NCBI GenBank assembly: GCA_963792915.1
Contig: CAWBYD010000007.1
Location: 558,001-622,000, forward strand
Reading direction: 5' to 3'
Origin: Solirubrobacter sp963792915
GTDB lineage: Bacteria; Actinomycetota; Thermoleophilia; Solirubrobacterales; Solirubrobacteraceae
Length of the DNA: 64,000 nucleotides
In this document: piece after piece, positions 16,975 to 26,720 of the stretch
How the letters are laid out: each line of letters begins with the position of its first letter
Numbering within the stretch: position 1 is the first letter of the stretch
Made by a program: the position numbers and the translations under genes
Notes under the pieces: generated by a model
What the model was told of the DNA's origin: nothing
Database searches by the model: none
What the model saw: only the letters and a program-made list of their open reading frames with translations

Positions 16975-18174
16975 TCAGAAAAGCGCGACAGCGCGCCGGG
17001 GCAAAGTGCTGAGGACGGCCACGAAGGCGGCGTAAATCGCGACGGCGGCGCCGATGGCCACCACCGCGCCCCCCGGTCCGAGGAGGTGGGCGAGCGGCGC
17101 GGCGAACAGGGCGCCCGCGACGATTCCCGCCAGGGTGCAGGGGAGCGCGAGCCCGTACGCGCGGGCCAGCACGGCCTCGTCGAGCAGCCGCTGCATGCTG
17201 GTCTCGGCGAGCACCTCGACCACGAGCGAGCCGGCGCCGCACAGCGCGGCCAGCGCCAGGGCGACCGGCAGGCTCGCGCTCACGCCGAGCAGCGCGCCGG
17301 ACGCGGCGACGGCGAGCAGCGCGCCCACGAGGGCGGCAGTCGAGCGCGACAGGCCTGCCGCGCGCGCGCCGAGGGCCGCCCCCACGAGTCCGCCGGCGCC
17401 GATCGCGGTGATCATCAGGCCGTAGCGGCCGCCGCCGAGCATGACGAGCACCACGGTCTGGGCGCCGTACACCGCGCTCACCGCGACGTCGGCGCCCAGC
17501 GCCAGCAGAACCGGCAGCGAGGCGCGCAGCGCGGCAGCGCCTTCCCGCAGCTCGGAGACCAGGCTGGTGCGCTCCGCCTCCCCCGGGGCGAACGCGGGAC
17601 CAGCGGAGAGCGAGGAGACGAGCAGCGCGGAAAGCCCGAACGTGCCGGCGTTGACGAAGAACGCCGCGGCCGGAGATGCGAACGCCAGCACGGCCGCGCC
17701 CGCGGCCGGGCCGACGACGATCCCGCCGGCGCCGATCGCCGAGCGCAGGGCGTTCGCGCCGGGCAGGTCGGCGGAGGCGACCAGGCGCGGCGTGGTGGCC
17801 GCGACGGCGGGCAGGTACGGGCTCGCCGCGGCGGTCGCGACGGCAGCCAGCACCGGCGCCAGAACGATCGGCAGCCCGCTGAGCGCTGCCGCCCCGAGCG
17901 CGCCCATCGCGCCCATCCGCACCAGGTCGGAGACGATCATCACGCGGCGTCGATCGAAGCGATCCGCGACCACGCCGCCGAGCGCGCCCAGCGCGACGAT
18001 CGGGACGATGCGACCGGCGGTCGTCAGGGCGACCCAGGAGGCGGAGCCCGTGCGCTCGAACACGAGCATCGCGAGCGCGATGTTGTAGAGCCAGTCGCCG
18101 ATCTGGGAGGCGGTCAGAGCGGCGGCGAGCCGGCGGAACGACCGGTTCTTCAGGGCGGAGGTCATGCCGACCAA
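16975..18174 (-). CDS. MFS transporter (EntS-like)
   Basis: A 399-residue membrane protein with about twelve hydrophobic segments. Its N-terminal signature (NRSFRRLAAALTASQIGDWL) and the loop motif GGVVADRFDRRRVMIVSD between helices 2 and 3 are typical of the MFS_3/enterobactin-exporter branch. It likely exports a small molecule or drug using the proton gradient. Starts at 18174 or 18165 are both possible. It ends 25 bp before the start of the glycine-rich protein and could be co-transcribed with it. Substrate unknown. Confidence 0.85.
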   Translation of the reverse strand: MVGMTSALKNRSFRRLAAALTASQIGDWLYNIALAMLVFERTGSASWVALTTAGRIVPIVALGALGGVVADRFDRRRVMIVSDLVRMGAMGALGAAALSGLPIVLAPVLAAVATAAASPYLPAVAATTPRLVASADLPGANALRSAIGAGGIVVGPAAGAAVLAFASPAAAFFVNAGTFGLSALLVSSLSAGPAFAPGEAERTSLVSELREGAAALRASLPVLLALGADVAVSAVYGAQTVVLVMLGGGRYGLMITAIGAGGLVGAALGARAAGLSRSTAALVGALLAVAASGALLGVSASLPVALALAALCGAGSLVVEVLAETSMQRLLDEAVLARAYGLALPCTLAGIVAGALFAAPLAHLLGPGGAVVAIGAAVAIYAAFVAVLSTLPRRAVALF

Positions 18175-18270
18175 TCTCCGCCTAAGGCAGGGGCCCGCAC
18201 ATCGGGCTGCGGCCGCATCTTCGGCGGCCCGGGGGGACTCAGCGTGCCTCAGCCGGCGGCTGAGGTAGGC

Positions 18271-21216
18271 CTACGTGCGTGAGCGATGGAGCAGCGCCGC
18301 CGCCTCTCCCCGGCTGGCCACGCCGAGCTTGGCGAGGATGCGCGAGACGTGCACGCTGGCCGTCTTACGGGTGATGTACAGCTCGATTCCGATCTGCGAG
18401 TTCGACCGTCCCTGGGCGACCAGCTCCAGCACCTCGCGCTCGCGCTCCGTCAGCCCGTAGGGGCTGAGTGGATCGGCGCCCATCGGCGTGGCCGGTTCGT
18501 CCCCGATCGCGAGGCGCGCGCGGCGGGAGACCTCGTGCACCTCGTCCAGCAGCGGCCGCGCTCCAAGCATCCGGGCGATCTCTGCCGACTCCTGGGCCGC
18601 GGCCGTCGCCGCCTCGCGGTCGCCGGCCTCGGCGAAGCGCAGCAGAGCGTAGGCGAGCATGTGCACGTCCCCCATGCGCCTGAACGACGCAGCGGCCGGT
18701 CGCCAGTCGACGTCGACCCCGAAGGCGCGCGCCCGCTCCGGCTCCATCAGCGATCGGTAGCCGTGCGCCCGGGCGGTCGTCGCCGGCAGGTCGGCGCCCA
18801 TGCGCGCGAGCTCCGCCGCGCGGGCGCGGACCGCCTCCGGCAGCGGCTCACCGCGCCGGCGTGCCCCCGCTGCGACGTCGGCTTCGATCCGGAGCCCGAG
18901 CCACAGCAGCGGCCAGGCGTAGCGGTCGGACCAGTCATGGCTGACGCCCAGCTTGCCGGCGACGATCGTCCGCGCCTCCTCAAGCTCGCCGCGTTGGCGC
19001 GCCCTCTCGGCCGCGATGAAGGCGATCGTCTCGATGTACTGCCAGTCCTCGGCCCCGACGAGCCCCGTGAGCCGCTCGAGGTCGACCCGCACCCGCTCGA
19101 GGTCCCCGCGATGCACCGCAAGTTCCGCGCGGAGCATGAGCAGCGACGCGAGGAAGATGCCCTCCGGTTCGCCCGCCAGGCCTTCGTCGAGCACGCCGGC
19201 CGCCTCATCCCAGCGTCCGAGCCGCAGCAGCGGTTCGACCAGGTTGCCGCGCAGATAGGCGCCGAACCCATGGGTCTGCCCGAGGCGCTCGGCGAGCGCC
19301 ATGCCCTCGTGCGCGAACTCGGCCGCCTCTTCGTAGCGGCCCGGCATCGCCAGCGCGTCCGAGAGATTCACGTAGCCGCGCAGCGCAATCGCGTTCTCGC
19401 CCGCGCCAAGCGCGATCGACAGGCCGGCGTGCAGCCGTTTCAGCCCGGCCTCCGTGTCACCCAGGTAGGTCCGGGCGATGCCGAGCGTGATCTCCGCGTC
19501 GGCCTCCTGGTCGCGCGCTCCCGCCGCCCGCGCGGCGGCGACCGCGACCTCGCCGGTCTCGCTGGCCTCGCTCAGGCTGAAGGCGTACAGGCGGACCCCC
19601 GCCAGCTGCGTCAGGACGAGCGCCCGCTCGCGCGACGGCGCATCGGCGGGCAGCGCGGCCAGCGCTGTCTCGAGCGCAGGCGTCGCGTCCTCGCCGTGGC
19701 CGAGCGAACGCAGGCCGAACGCGCGGGCCACCAGCAGGACGGCCCGCCGCTCCGGGTCCGCGTCGGCGTCGAGCTCCTCCAGCGCCTCGTCGAGCAGCGT
19801 CAGCGAACGCTCCACATCACCAACGGCGTCCGCCGCCTCGGACGCCAGACGTAGGACCTCCACTCGATCAGCGCCGCAGCACGCTGCCGCGTCGGCGACT
19901 CGCGGCCATAGCTCGAGCACGCGCTCCAGATGCCGCTGGGCCTCGGCCGGCGCGTACGAGGCGCGCGCGGCGCGCGCCGCTTCCAATGACGCCTTCAGCG
20001 CGCGCGGCAGGTCGTGCGCCGCGTAGCAGTGGTAGGCGAGCGCCGCCTCCCCCGCGGCGTCGCCGGCCAGGTCCGGGTCGGCGCTGAGCGCCTCCGCGTA
20101 GGCGGTGTGCAGTCGCACGCGCTCTCCGGGCAGCATGTCGTCATAGACCGCCTCCCGCGCGAGCGCGTGCCGGAACGCGTAACCGCGTCCCGATTCGTCG
20201 ATCACCAGCAAGTGATGGTCGACCGCCTCGCGCAGCGCGGCGTAGAGGGCGGCTTCATCCACGCTGGTGACCGCCGCCAGCAGTTGGTCGGGAATCCAGC
20301 GGCCCGCCACCGCAACCGTGCGGAGCATCTGCTGCGCGGACTCGGACAGTTGCTCCGCGCGTACCAGCAGCATGTCGCGCAGCGACGGAGGCAGATAGCC
20401 GGGATCGGCGCCGCCCGCGACCGCGCCGGCGATCTCCTCGACCAGGAAGGCATTGCCCTCCGAGCGCTCCAGCACGAGATCCAGGAGACGCACCGACGGT
20501 GGCGAGCCAAGGATCGCCGTCAGCTGCGCGGCAACCTCCGCGCGGGCGAAGCGGGCGAGCTCGATCCGCTCCACTGAGCGGACGCGATCCCACCCGCTCA
20601 GCAGCGGCCGCAGCGGATGCTGGCGGTGCACCTCGTCCGAGCGGTACGTCCCGACGAGCAGGACGCCGACCCCGCGCAGCGCGCGCACCAGGAAGGCCAT
20701 CACCTCGAGCGTGGCGCGGTCCGCCCAGTGCAGATCCTCGAGCACGAGCATGAGCGGCCGCTCGGCGCCCAAGCGCTCCACCACGCCCAGCACGAGCTCC
20801 ACGAGCTGCGACGTCGGCGGCGTCTCGCCGGCCGCGGGACCGCTCCCGAGGTCCAGCTCGGGCAACAGGCGGGCGAGCCCGCGGCGAGCCGGCCCGAGCA
20901 ACGCAGTCAGCTCATCCTCCGCGGTCGACCGCGCCAGCGTGCGCAGCGCGTCGGTGAGCGGCGCCAGCGGGACGCGATCGCCGCCGAGCTCCACGCACGC
21001 GCCACTGAGCACGCGCACGCCGCGCGCGGACGCAGCGGCGCCCAACTCCCCCACGAGCCGCGTCTTGCCCACTCCCGCCTCGCCGCCCACGAGCGCCACG
21101 GCCGGCTCGCCGCCCAGCGCCCGCCCGAGCGCCGCCATCAGCCGCGAAAGCTCCCGCTGTCGCCCCACAAACAGCGCGCTGCCTGACTCTGCCGCCACAA
21201 CCGCATCTTCTCCCAT
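18271..21216 (-). CDS. LuxR-family regulator with AAA ATPase domain (LAL type)
   Basis: From the ATG at 21216 the protein has 981 residues. It has an N-terminal AAA_16 ATPase (FVGRQRELSRLMAAL, Walker A GGEAGVGKT near residue 44, Walker B-like LMLVLEDLHWAD), then a long TPR-like helical middle. The C-terminal LuxR helix-turn-helix reads LTEREREVLELVAQGRSNSQ with ITRKTASVHVSRILAKLGV. Large ATP-binding LuxR proteins of this type act as activators that respond to ligand or partner binding. The frame is open further upstream to 21405, but those residues look unlike protein. Regulatory target unknown; the nearest same-strand gene is the MFS exporter about 100 bp downstream. Confidence 0.9.
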   Translation of the reverse strand: MGEDAVVAAESGSALFVGRQRELSRLMAALGRALGGEPAVALVGGEAGVGKTRLVGELGAAASARGVRVLSGACVELGGDRVPLAPLTDALRTLARSTAEDELTALLGPARRGLARLLPELDLGSGPAAGETPPTSQLVELVLGVVERLGAERPLMLVLEDLHWADRATLEVMAFLVRALRGVGVLLVGTYRSDEVHRQHPLRPLLSGWDRVRSVERIELARFARAEVAAQLTAILGSPPSVRLLDLVLERSEGNAFLVEEIAGAVAGGADPGYLPPSLRDMLLVRAEQLSESAQQMLRTVAVAGRWIPDQLLAAVTSVDEAALYAALREAVDHHLLVIDESGRGYAFRHALAREAVYDDMLPGERVRLHTAYAEALSADPDLAGDAAGEAALAYHCYAAHDLPRALKASLEAARAARASYAPAEAQRHLERVLELWPRVADAAACCGADRVEVLRLASEAADAVGDVERSLTLLDEALEELDADADPERRAVLLVARAFGLRSLGHGEDATPALETALAALPADAPSRERALVLTQLAGVRLYAFSLSEASETGEVAVAAARAAGARDQEADAEITLGIARTYLGDTEAGLKRLHAGLSIALGAGENAIALRGYVNLSDALAMPGRYEEAAEFAHEGMALAERLGQTHGFGAYLRGNLVEPLLRLGRWDEAAGVLDEGLAGEPEGIFLASLLMLRAELAVHRGDLERVRVDLERLTGLVGAEDWQYIETIAFIAAERARQRGELEEARTIVAGKLGVSHDWSDRYAWPLLWLGLRIEADVAAGARRRGEPLPEAVRARAAELARMGADLPATTARAHGYRSLMEPERARAFGVDVDWRPAAASFRRMGDVHMLAYALLRFAEAGDREAATAAAQESAEIARMLGARPLLDEVHEVSRRARLAIGDEPATPMGADPLSPYGLTEREREVLELVAQGRSNSQIGIELYITRKTASVHVSRILAKLGVASRGEAAALLHRSRT

Positions 21217-21286
21217 CGACGCCGAGTAGAGCCCCAAGGCGGAGACAAGTTGCTGAACGCACAAGCGCGCCGTGTAGTGTCGTGCT

Positions 21287-21691
21287 GTGCTCGCTGTCCT
21301 CCTCGTCGCGCTCAGCCTCGCGGCCGCGCCCGCGACCAAGACGGTGACGAAGGCGGACGACGGCAAGACCGTCACGATCTCGCAGCACCAGGTGCTCCAG
21401 ATCAAGCTCGACGAGTGCGGCGGCTGCGGCTACAGCTGGCGCACGACGCTGAAGCCCGATCCGAAAGTCCTCAAGCTGCGCGCGGTGCTTGAAAAGGTGC
21501 AGCCGTGCCCGACCCCGGACCCGTCCACGCCGAACCAGCAGCCACCGTGCCCCACGGGTCGTCCGGAGACGACGGTGTTTCGCTACGACGGCAAGGCGGC
21601 TGGTCGTACGGCGCTCCGGCTCGGGAACTTCGGGCCCGGACGCAACTCAAAGGCTGCGGACGGCTTCCGGCTCACCGTGCGCGTGCGCTGA
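21287..21691 (+). CDS. chagasin-like (I42) cysteine-protease inhibitor, secreted
   Basis: A 134-residue protein with a GTG start and a short signal (LLVALSLAAAPA). It shows the inhibitor_I42 pattern: a strand with an early loop, GYSWRTTL, and a C-terminal strand ending DGFRLTVRVR. Chagasin-type inhibitors block papain-like cysteine proteases. The proline/cysteine-rich loop (CPTPDPSTPNQQPPCPTG) is an insertion between strands, probably closed by a disulfide. It starts about 70 bp from the divergent LuxR-type gene. Confidence 0.7.
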   Translation: MLAVLLVALSLAAAPATKTVTKADDGKTVTISQHQVLQIKLDECGGCGYSWRTTLKPDPKVLKLRAVLEKVQPCPTPDPSTPNQQPPCPTGRPETTVFRYDGKAAGRTALRLGNFGPGRNSKAADGFRLTVRVR

Positions 21692-21724
21692 GTCGATTCG
21701 CCGACCACCTCAAGCGCGGCTCCC

Positions 21725-22780
21725 GTGGGTAGGGCCCGTCCGCTCGCTCAGATGTACCGACGCTTCGGTGAGGTCGATGTCGCCGAAACGTCGCCGCTGT
21801 ACGAGCGCGTCGCCGTCGCCCTGAGTGAGTCCGACGAGGCGCTGCGCGCCATCGAGGCGGCGCCGGCACGCAAGCGGCACCCCACGCTGATCCTCGCCGC
21901 GCTGCACGACCTCGCGCTCGCGGGGCGCGCCCCCGCGCTCGCCGCGGCGTATGCCGCCCAGGACGGCGACGCTGCCGCCCGCGCGGCGATCGACACGCTG
22001 CTGGGAATGACCGATGCGGTAGTGGCCATCGCCCTGCGCCGGCGGCTGCGGTCTGGCGAGACCGGACGCTACGCGGTGCTGTATCCGGCCATCACCGAGG
22101 TCGCGCACCAGGTCGGCGCGAACGCGGTCGGGCTGATCGACGTCGGTTGTTCGGCCGGGCTCAACCTCAATGTCGACCGCGTCGGCATCACGTACAGCAA
22201 CGGACAGTCGCTGGGCGACCCGTCATCTCCCGTGCAGCAGGCGGCTTCGATCGTGGGAGAGCGGCCCATCCCGGCGCGGGCGATGCCCGAGGTCGTCGTC
22301 CGCGTCGGCGTCGACCTCGATCCGGTCGACGTGACCGACGCGGGTGATGCCCGATGGCTGCGCGCCTGCCGATCGCCGGAGCGGGTCGCGGGGCTCGATG
22401 CGCAGATGGCGCTGGCGGCCACGGCGCCTCCGCTGCTGCTGCAGGGTGATCCCGTCGAGGTGCTGCCCGACGCCCTCGCCCGTGTGCCCGCGGACGCCTT
22501 GCCGGTCGTGGTCACCACATGGGCGCTGTCGCGGTTCGCGCTCGAGAGCCGCCTGCGCTTCCTGCACCGCCTCGATCAAGCGGCAGCCGACCGGACCGTG
22601 GCGTGGGTGTCGGCGGAGGGAGTCGGAGTCGCGCCCGCCATACCGACCCTTGGCGATCGCCGCGCCTTCGGCCACAGCATCATCGGCCTGGCGATGCTCG
22701 ACCGGTCGGCCCTGCGCGCCGAGGCGATCGGCCGCTGCTGGTCGCAGGGCCGCTGGCTGGAGTGGCTGGCAGACGCCTAG
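21725..22780 (+). CDS. DUF2332 family protein
   Basis: A 351-residue cytoplasmic protein. The DUF2332 pattern is visible: HPTLILAALHDLALAG near the start, the methyltransferase-like glycine motif LIDVGCSAGLNLNVDR, and VTTWALSRFALESRLRFL. The SAM-like GxSAG loop hints at a Rossmann fold, but the family's reaction is not known. The start is a GTG at 21725, 33 bp after the inhibitor gene, so the two may share a transcript. Confidence 0.85.
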   Translation: MGRARPLAQMYRRFGEVDVAETSPLYERVAVALSESDEALRAIEAAPARKRHPTLILAALHDLALAGRAPALAAAYAAQDGDAAARAAIDTLLGMTDAVVAIALRRRLRSGETGRYAVLYPAITEVAHQVGANAVGLIDVGCSAGLNLNVDRVGITYSNGQSLGDPSSPVQQAASIVGERPIPARAMPEVVVRVGVDLDPVDVTDAGDARWLRACRSPERVAGLDAQMALAATAPPLLLQGDPVEVLPDALARVPADALPVVVTTWALSRFALESRLRFLHRLDQAAADRTVAWVSAEGVGVAPAIPTLGDRRAFGHSIIGLAMLDRSALRAEAIGRCWSQGRWLEWLADA

Positions 22781-22922
22781 TCCCTCTCGTGCCGGCGAGT
22801 CGTGGAGCGATCTCAACGGCCGGACCGAGCAGGGTCCCGGCGTTTCTGTTGAGATAGCGGTGAGATACGAATGTGCCTGCACTGAGGGGCAGGCGAGGGT
22901 CTACCTACGGAGGGTTCTGCCC

Positions 22923-25900
22923 ATGGTCGGGAGAATGTCGATCGCGGCGCTTGCCGCGTCGGCGCTGTTGCTGGTAGGAGGGGCGTCGGCCTATGCCGCC
23001 GACGACAACGGGATACCGTACGAGAGGCTCGTCGAGGTCACGGTTCCCAACCAAGAGGCCGTCGACAGCGTCGTCGCGAACTACGACGCCGCGGAGTACA
23101 AGAAGGTCCTCGACGATGGCGAGATCATGCTCAACGTCTTCGTGACGAACGAGCAGGAGGGCGCGCTGAAGGCCGACGGCTACGCGATCGGCAACACGAT
23201 CGAGGACTCGAACACCGGCGCGGCCCGCATGGAGCAGCGCCAGCAGGTCGTCGACCAGGAAGCACTCGCCGACGATCTCGCCCAGAACGGCATGCCGAAG
23301 AGCACGAAGTTCCAGGGCCAGTCCGTGGTCCCCACGCCGGGCGACACGGTCATCCAGCGCGCGGTCATCTTCACCGACGCCGTCGGCCCGAACACCGGCC
23401 GCAGCACGGCGCGCTTCCTGTATGTCGAGGCGTTCAACAACTCGACGAAGGTCACGGGCACCCGCACGGTCTCCGGCCCGACGCTCGCGCTCTCCTACGC
23501 CGGCCCCGACGGGGTCTACAGCACGGCGACCGACATGGGCCGCTTCGTCGACACCGACCCGACGCCGGACTCCTACATGTACCACCGGCAGCTGATCCGC
23601 CTTCCCACGACGTTCACGGCCAGCCCGAGCGACGTGACGGTCCGCATCGCGACCGCCGCGACCGCGGGCGGCGCTGCTGCGAGCACCGAGACCTTCCCGG
23701 TCACCGAGTGGCTCGGCAAGGACCTCCCGCCGCACGTGGCCGGGTTCAAGACGGACTTCGAGACGCACTACCAGGACCCGGTCGAGACGCGCAACAACCT
23801 CGACGCGCTCGCCGCGGCCTACCCGGAGCTCGTCTCGGTCGTCAACATGCCCGAGTTGACGTCGGGCTACCAGCGCAAGTCGCAGGCGATCATGTCCGGA
23901 ACGGGCGCCATCGGCTCGGCTCCGGACGTCCAGCTGGGCGCCCCGCTGCTCGACACCACGGGCGAGATCACGGCCGCGCAGCCGGTCGCCACGATCCCGT
24001 TCACCGCCACCGCGGGGCAGTCGATCCGCGCGACCGTGGACGCGATCCCGTCCGGTGAGACCGACTTGATCCTGACGCTCAAGGACCCCGCCGGCGCCAC
24101 GCTGCAGACGGTCGACACGGGGACGAGCCCGGAGCTCATCAACCGGACGTTCACCACGGCCGGCACGTACAGCTTCGAGATCTCGGGCTTCCAGGGCGAC
24201 CTCGGCGACTTCACGTTCAAGGTCCAGCCGACCACCGGCTCCGCCGCGACGTCGCAGGCCGCCGCGGTCGTGCTGACCGCCAAGGACTGGGGCCAGGAAG
24301 GCGGCAACCAGGTCATGGCCGAGTTCCGCAACCCGGGCGCGGCCAACCAGGCGCTGCACATCGAGGTCAACGGCAAGCTGATCGAGGCCTTCCTGGCCAC
24401 CGACGGCGCCGGCGCCCTCACCTCGACGGCCAAGCAGGTCGTCGACGCGATCAACGCCAAGCCCGAAGCCGCGGCGCTCGTGCTCGCCACGACCTACCGC
24501 AACAACGCCGGCGCCGGCATCGTGCAACCGCGTGCCCGCGTGAACCTGAGCGACTTCCTGAACGCGCCGGCGAGCGTGCCGCGTGGTCCCTTCCAGCAGC
24601 ACCTGTACCGCATCGGCACGCACCGCGACGGCACCAAGCCCGGCGTCTTCCTCTACTGCCAGCAGCACGCCCGCGAGTGGGCGACCAGCCTGACCTGCCA
24701 GGAGACGGCGCACGAGCTCGTCGAGAACTACGCGACCGACCCGCAGACCAAGCAGCTCCTGGACAACGTCGAGGTCTTCATCTCGCCGAACTCCAACCCG
24801 GACGGCGCGCTGTACTCGATGTACGACGCGTCCGTCCAGCGCAAGACGCTGGTCAACTACTGCGCGACCACGGGCAACTTCGACCCGGCCGCTCGCACGA
24901 CCTGGGGCGTCGACATGAACCGCAACAGCGGCGAGTACTCGCCGTTCGACGGCTACTTCGGCGCGTCGACCTCGTGCACCAGCGAGACCTACCAGGGCCC
25001 GTCGGAGTTCTCCGAGCCGGAGACCCGCAACGAGAAGTGGGTCACCGAGACGTACCCGAACATCAAGTTCGCGAACAACATCCACTCCTACGGCGGCTAC
25101 TTCATGTGGGCGCCGGGCTCGTACAAGAACGACGGCCTGCGCACGACCGCGCCGGCGCCGAACATCGGCATCGAGCAGTACTTCTTCGCCGCCGGCGAGA
25201 AGATCCTCAAGCGCATCAAGGACGTGCGCGGCACGGTGATCCTGCCGGAGCGCACGGGCCCGATCGCCGACGTGCTCTACAGCGCCGCCGGCAACTCGGC
25301 CGACGACATGTGGTACCGCAAGGGCATCATCGCCTACTCGTTCGAGACCGGTGCCGACCGGATCCAGAACCTCACCACCGGCACGACGGCGACCGCGGTC
25401 GGCTTCCAGCCGTGCTTCGCGGGCGTCGGCACGGGCGGCGGCCAGGGCTCCTGCCCGGCCAGCGGCGCGATGTCCAACGAGGGCCATGAGGAGGCGCTCG
25501 AGTTCGCCGCCGGCAACTACGGCCTCGTCGAGTCGGCCTACGACTACGGCCAGGATGTGACGCCCCCGTCGATCTCGATCGACACCGACAACGTGACCCA
25601 GGACAAGAACCCGATCAACTTCCGGTTCAAGTGGGACACCGAGCCGGCCGTGATCCACTACACGACCGACGGCTCGACGCCGACGCTCTCCTCGCCGACC
25701 TATGAGGCCCAGCGGGCCCGTAGCCTCGGCCAGGTCATCGCGCTCTCGACGCCGGGTGTGAACACCGTCAAGTGGTTCGGTGTGGACATCAAGGGCAACC
25801 AGTCCGCGGTGCAGTCGAAGTCCTTCCTGCTCGACCAGACGGCGCCGACGGTCACGGTCAACATCCCGGAGGGCGCGGTCTACACCCAGGGCCGTCCGGT

Positions 25901-26531
25901 CCCGCTCACGTTCTCGTGCGCTGACGACCAGGGTGGCTCGGGCGTCGCCTCGTGCGTCGGCTCGACCCCCAGCGGCGCCAACCTGCCGACCGGCACCGCC
26001 GGCATGCAGGTGCTGACGATCACCGCCACCGACAACGTCGGCAACGTGTTCGTCAAGACCGTCAATTACCGCGTGCTCGACGCGGTCAACACCAACGGCT
26101 CCGCGGGCGGCACCGTCCCGGCGACGCTGGCGCTGACGCTCGGAACGCCGGCCACGTTCGGCGCGCTCACCGCGGGCGTGGCGAAGGACTACACCGCGGC
26201 GATGTCGGCGAACGTCGTCTCGTCCGCCGGTGACGCCGCGCTGAGCGTGGCCGACCCGAGCAGCACCGCGACGGGCCATCTGGTCAACGGGACGTTCTCG
26301 CTCCCGTCGATCGTGCAGGCCAAGGCCAGCAGCCCGGGCGGCACCGGTGGGGCCGCGTACGCGAACGTCGGCGGCTCTGCCGCGCCGACGCCGCTGCTCA
26401 GCTACACCGGCCCGATCAGCAACGACACGGTCAGCGTGTCGTTCCTGCAGCACGTCGGTGCCACGGACGCCCTGCGTACCGGCAGCTACAGCAAGACGCT
26501 GACGTTCACGCTGTCGACAACGACTCCGTAG
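22923..26531 (+). CDS. secreted M14 zinc carboxypeptidase with inserted and C-terminal modules
   Basis: A 1202-residue protein with ATG at 22923 behind CGGAGGG and a signal peptide ending ALLLVGGASAYA. The M14 fold starts at the segment around YPELVSVVNMPELTSGYQRK. It is then interrupted by a pre-peptidase C-like beta domain (ATIPFTATAGQSIRATVDAI to GTYSFEISGFQGDLGDFTF) plus about 100 more residues. It resumes with the zinc pair HAREW, then NPDGA, DMNRN, the third ligand in NNIHSYGG and the catalytic Glu in YSFETG. After it come a chitobiase-like domain (YTTDGSTPTL), an Ig-like strand set and a module beginning VPATLALTLGTPATFGAL. That last module is shared with the protein at 35222-38038. 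It digests extracellular peptides. Confidence 0.87.
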   Translation: MVGRMSIAALAASALLLVGGASAYAADDNGIPYERLVEVTVPNQEAVDSVVANYDAAEYKKVLDDGEIMLNVFVTNEQEGALKADGYAIGNTIEDSNTGAARMEQRQQVVDQEALADDLAQNGMPKSTKFQGQSVVPTPGDTVIQRAVIFTDAVGPNTGRSTARFLYVEAFNNSTKVTGTRTVSGPTLALSYAGPDGVYSTATDMGRFVDTDPTPDSYMYHRQLIRLPTTFTASPSDVTVRIATAATAGGAAASTETFPVTEWLGKDLPPHVAGFKTDFETHYQDPVETRNNLDALAAAYPELVSVVNMPELTSGYQRKSQAIMSGTGAIGSAPDVQLGAPLLDTTGEITAAQPVATIPFTATAGQSIRATVDAIPSGETDLILTLKDPAGATLQTVDTGTSPELINRTFTTAGTYSFEISGFQGDLGDFTFKVQPTTGSAATSQAAAVVLTAKDWGQEGGNQVMAEFRNPGAANQALHIEVNGKLIEAFLATDGAGALTSTAKQVVDAINAKPEAAALVLATTYRNNAGAGIVQPRARVNLSDFLNAPASVPRGPFQQHLYRIGTHRDGTKPGVFLYCQQHAREWATSLTCQETAHELVENYATDPQTKQLLDNVEVFISPNSNPDGALYSMYDASVQRKTLVNYCATTGNFDPAARTTWGVDMNRNSGEYSPFDGYFGASTSCTSETYQGPSEFSEPETRNEKWVTETYPNIKFANNIHSYGGYFMWAPGSYKNDGLRTTAPAPNIGIEQYFFAAGEKILKRIKDVRGTVILPERTGPIADVLYSAAGNSADDMWYRKGIIAYSFETGADRIQNLTTGTTATAVGFQPCFAGVGTGGGQGSCPASGAMSNEGHEEALEFAAGNYGLVESAYDYGQDVTPPSISIDTDNVTQDKNPINFRFKWDTEPAVIHYTTDGSTPTLSSPTYEAQRARSLGQVIALSTPGVNTVKWFGVDIKGNQSAVQSKSFLLDQTAPTVTVNIPEGAVYTQGRPVPLTFSCADDQGGSGVASCVGSTPSGANLPTGTAGMQVLTITATDNVGNVFVKTVNYRVLDAVNTNGSAGGTVPATLALTLGTPATFGALTAGVAKDYTAAMSANVVSSAGDAALSVADPSSTATGHLVNGTFSLPSIVQAKASSPGGTGGAAYANVGGSAAPTPLLSYTGPISNDTVSVSFLQHVGATDALRTGSYSKTLTFTLSTTTP

Positions 26532-26537
26532 ACAGCC

Positions 26538-26569
26538 GCTCCCGGAGCACGTCCGCGTGCTCCGGGAGC
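26538..26569. terminator. bidirectional hairpin terminator
   Basis: A perfect 14-bp inverted repeat (GCTCCCGGAGCACG / CGTGCTCCGGGAGC) with a TCCG loop starts 6 bp after the M14 peptidase stop. It lies between that gene and the convergent GNAT gene, so it can end transcription from both sides. Confidence 0.7.
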
Positions 26570-26720
26570 CATGCCCTCAGTGTGTGGGCCGCGGTGCGCC
26601 GCGGCCCGCATGCCGGGCGCTCAGTCCGGCCAGCCGAGCTCCCACTCCAGCCGCCTCGACGTGGAGGGAGTGCCCGTTGCGGCTCGCGAATCTCGGACGC
26701 GCTCGGGGGCTGACCCGCCC

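Noticed and set aside
16975..18174. siderophore export gene cluster around the MFS gene
   Set aside because: No siderophore synthesis genes are present; only the transporter type suggests it.
22905..26453. 1182-codon open frame opposite the M14 peptidase
   Set aside because: Antisense shadow of a well-supported gene; low-complexity Arg/Val/Asp protein without domain features.
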